Positions 62,954-64,000 of a DNA stretch of 64,000 nt are shown piece after piece. The notes beneath the pieces were generated by a model. That model was given only the letters and a program-made list of their open reading frames with translations, was not told the origin of the DNA and ran no database searches. Numbering within the stretch: position 1 is the first letter of the stretch; the number at the start of each line of letters is the position of its first letter. Both the position numbers and the translations under genes were made by a program. The DNA comes from Amphritea balenae (GTDB lineage: Bacteria > Pseudomonadota > Gammaproteobacteria > Pseudomonadales > Balneatricaceae), in the NCBI RefSeq assembly GCF_003858655.1, contig NZ_RQXV01000007.1, positions 186,001 to 250,000 of the forward strand. Reading direction: 5' to 3'.

Positions 62954-64000
62954 ATGGCTTTAATATCGCCGATAGTTCGGTTAACCCTTGGGCTGCTGCT
63001 ACTGACAATCAGTTTATTGTTGGTAGGTGATCTGATTGGACTGGTGCCAGATAAACAGGAGAATCAGTTTAAGGCAAGAGTGGCTATTGCTGAGACATTA
63101 GCTGTACAGGTATCGATTGATGTAGCAGCAGGGCACATTGATGAGTCTGAACAGGCTATGCGTCTGGTACAAAATCGAAGCGAAGATATTGTATCGCTTG
63201 GATTACGTAACAAGAGCCAGCAGCTGATTTTTGCAACGGGTGAACATGCTAAAAACTGGCGGTCGCCAGCAAATAACAGATCGACCTATAGTCACCTTTT
63301 ATTGCCTATTCATGATAATGCTGGTCGTTGGGGAACTCTGGAAATACAGTTTAAATCGGTTGATAACTTCTGGGGAGGACTGTTTCAAAGACAGTCTATT
63401 ATTGGCATTATCCTGTTTGTCAGTGTGGCAGGCTGTCTGGCTTACTGGTTATTTCTAAAGCGTTCATTAAGAGAATTAGATCCCTCATCTGTTGTTCCTG
63501 ATAGGGTGAAAAATGCGTTAGATACGCTATCTGAAGGCTTGGTTATACTAGATCAGTCAGGTCATATTCTGTTTACTAATAGCACATTTATCAGAAAAAC
63601 AGGCTTCATCGGACATGATCTCACCGGGATACCTTTATCTACACTGGCATGGAATATAGCCAATGTTAGTGATGATCCATCATTTGTTTTTCCATGGAAA
63701 CGATTATTGACCGACCATGACGATGTGGAAACAACCCCGCTTAGCTTTACAACTAAAGCAAAGGAATTACTGAGTTTTTCAGTCAATGTTGCACGAATAG
63801 ATGACCCAAAAGGAAATCTGGTCGGTGCAATTGTGACTTTTGCCGATCTTACCGAATTGGAACAGTCGCATCAGGACCTTGCAAGGGTGTTACAAAAGCT
63901 AAAACTAAGCCAGACAGAAATAGCGAAGCAGAATAAAGAACTACGGCAGTTGGCTTCTTATGATTCATTGACCGGTATTTTGAATCGCAGATCATTATTT
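62954..64000 (+). CDS. Membrane PAS-GGDEF diguanylate cyclase (3' end outside window)
   Basis: The visible 349 residues show a membrane helix (about 5-27), a periplasmic segment of about 120 residues, a second helix (about 149-169), a PAS domain (about 185-310; SEGLVILDQSGHILFTN, IVTFADLTELEQ), a coiled coil, and the start of a GGDEF domain (LASYDSLTGILNRRSLF). GGDEF domains make cyclic di-GMP, the usual switch for surface adhesins. The GGDEF active-site loop, and any EAL domain, lie beyond the window. It begins 37 bp after the giant gene on the same strand, so cotranscription is likely. The ATG at 62954 follows AGGGTAAAT. Confidence 0.85.
   Translation, partial: MALISPIVRLTLGLLLLTISLLLVGDLIGLVPDKQENQFKARVAIAETLAVQVSIDVAAGHIDESEQAMRLVQNRSEDIVSLGLRNKSQQLIFATGEHAKNWRSPANNRSTYSHLLLPIHDNAGRWGTLEIQFKSVDNFWGGLFQRQSIIGIILFVSVAGCLAYWLFLKRSLRELDPSSVVPDRVKNALDTLSEGLVILDQSGHILFTNSTFIRKTGFIGHDLTGIPLSTLAWNIANVSDDPSFVFPWKRLLTDHDDVETTPLSFTTKAKELLSFSVNVARIDDPKGNLVGAIVTFADLTELEQSHQDLARVLQKLKLSQTEIAKQNKELRQLASYDSLTGILNRRSLF

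Overview
The window reads as chromosome of a Gram-negative gammaproteobacterium, most likely a marine member of the Oceanospirillales/Pseudomonas side of the class. Two conserved gene neighbourhoods support this: rpsB-tsf-pyrH-frr-uppS-cdsA-rseP-bamA-skp-lpxD-fabZ-lpxA-lpxB-rnhB-dnaE-accA-tilS-pyrG-eno-ftsB, and truD-surE-pcm-nlpD-rpoS-mutS. The genus is not decided by anything I can see.

Layout. 1-2997 (minus strand): glnD, cut by the window edge, and map. 3046-3257: divergent promoters and the rpsB leader. 3258-25592 (plus strand): a long housekeeping run for translation, nucleotide synthesis, undecaprenyl phosphate and phospholipid synthesis, outer-membrane assembly, lipid A, DNA replication, fatty acids, glycolysis and division. 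25607-31155 (plus): truD, surE, an 83-bp tandem duplication at the surE/pcm junction, pcm, a DUF368 (PopT-type) lipid-carrier transporter, nlpD and rpoS. 31211-33802 (minus): mutS, sharing a bidirectional terminator with rpoS. 33803-34198: an AT-rich gap with a candidate promoter and a terminator-like hairpin.

34199 to the end (plus) is accessory and the most interesting part. It holds a GAF-HlyD fusion, a PqqD-like/M50 protease/HlyD fusion, a periplasmic adaptor with a SPOR-like tail, one 23-kb gene for a 7,694-residue protein, and the start of a PAS-GGDEF diguanylate cyclase. The giant protein has an N-terminal LEPR-XLL motif, a DUF4347 domain with a His-Gly/Gly-Cys pair resembling clan CD cysteine peptidases, two seven-unit delta-60 blocks, a LamG-like and cadherin-like section, 57 tandem repeats of exactly 288 bp (96 residues) in two alternating subfamilies, VCBS and Ig-like domains, and a C-terminal membrane segment with a basic tail. 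No ABC transporter, TolC or RTX signal is visible. The set may be an export, anchoring and release system for a giant surface filament, controlled by proteolysis and perhaps cyclic di-GMP; this function is inferred.

Another point of note is the absence of dxr, ispD and ispF from the three junctions where relatives carry them. Their shared absence raises the question of how this organism makes isoprenoid precursors, although uppS and the PopT-type transporter are present.
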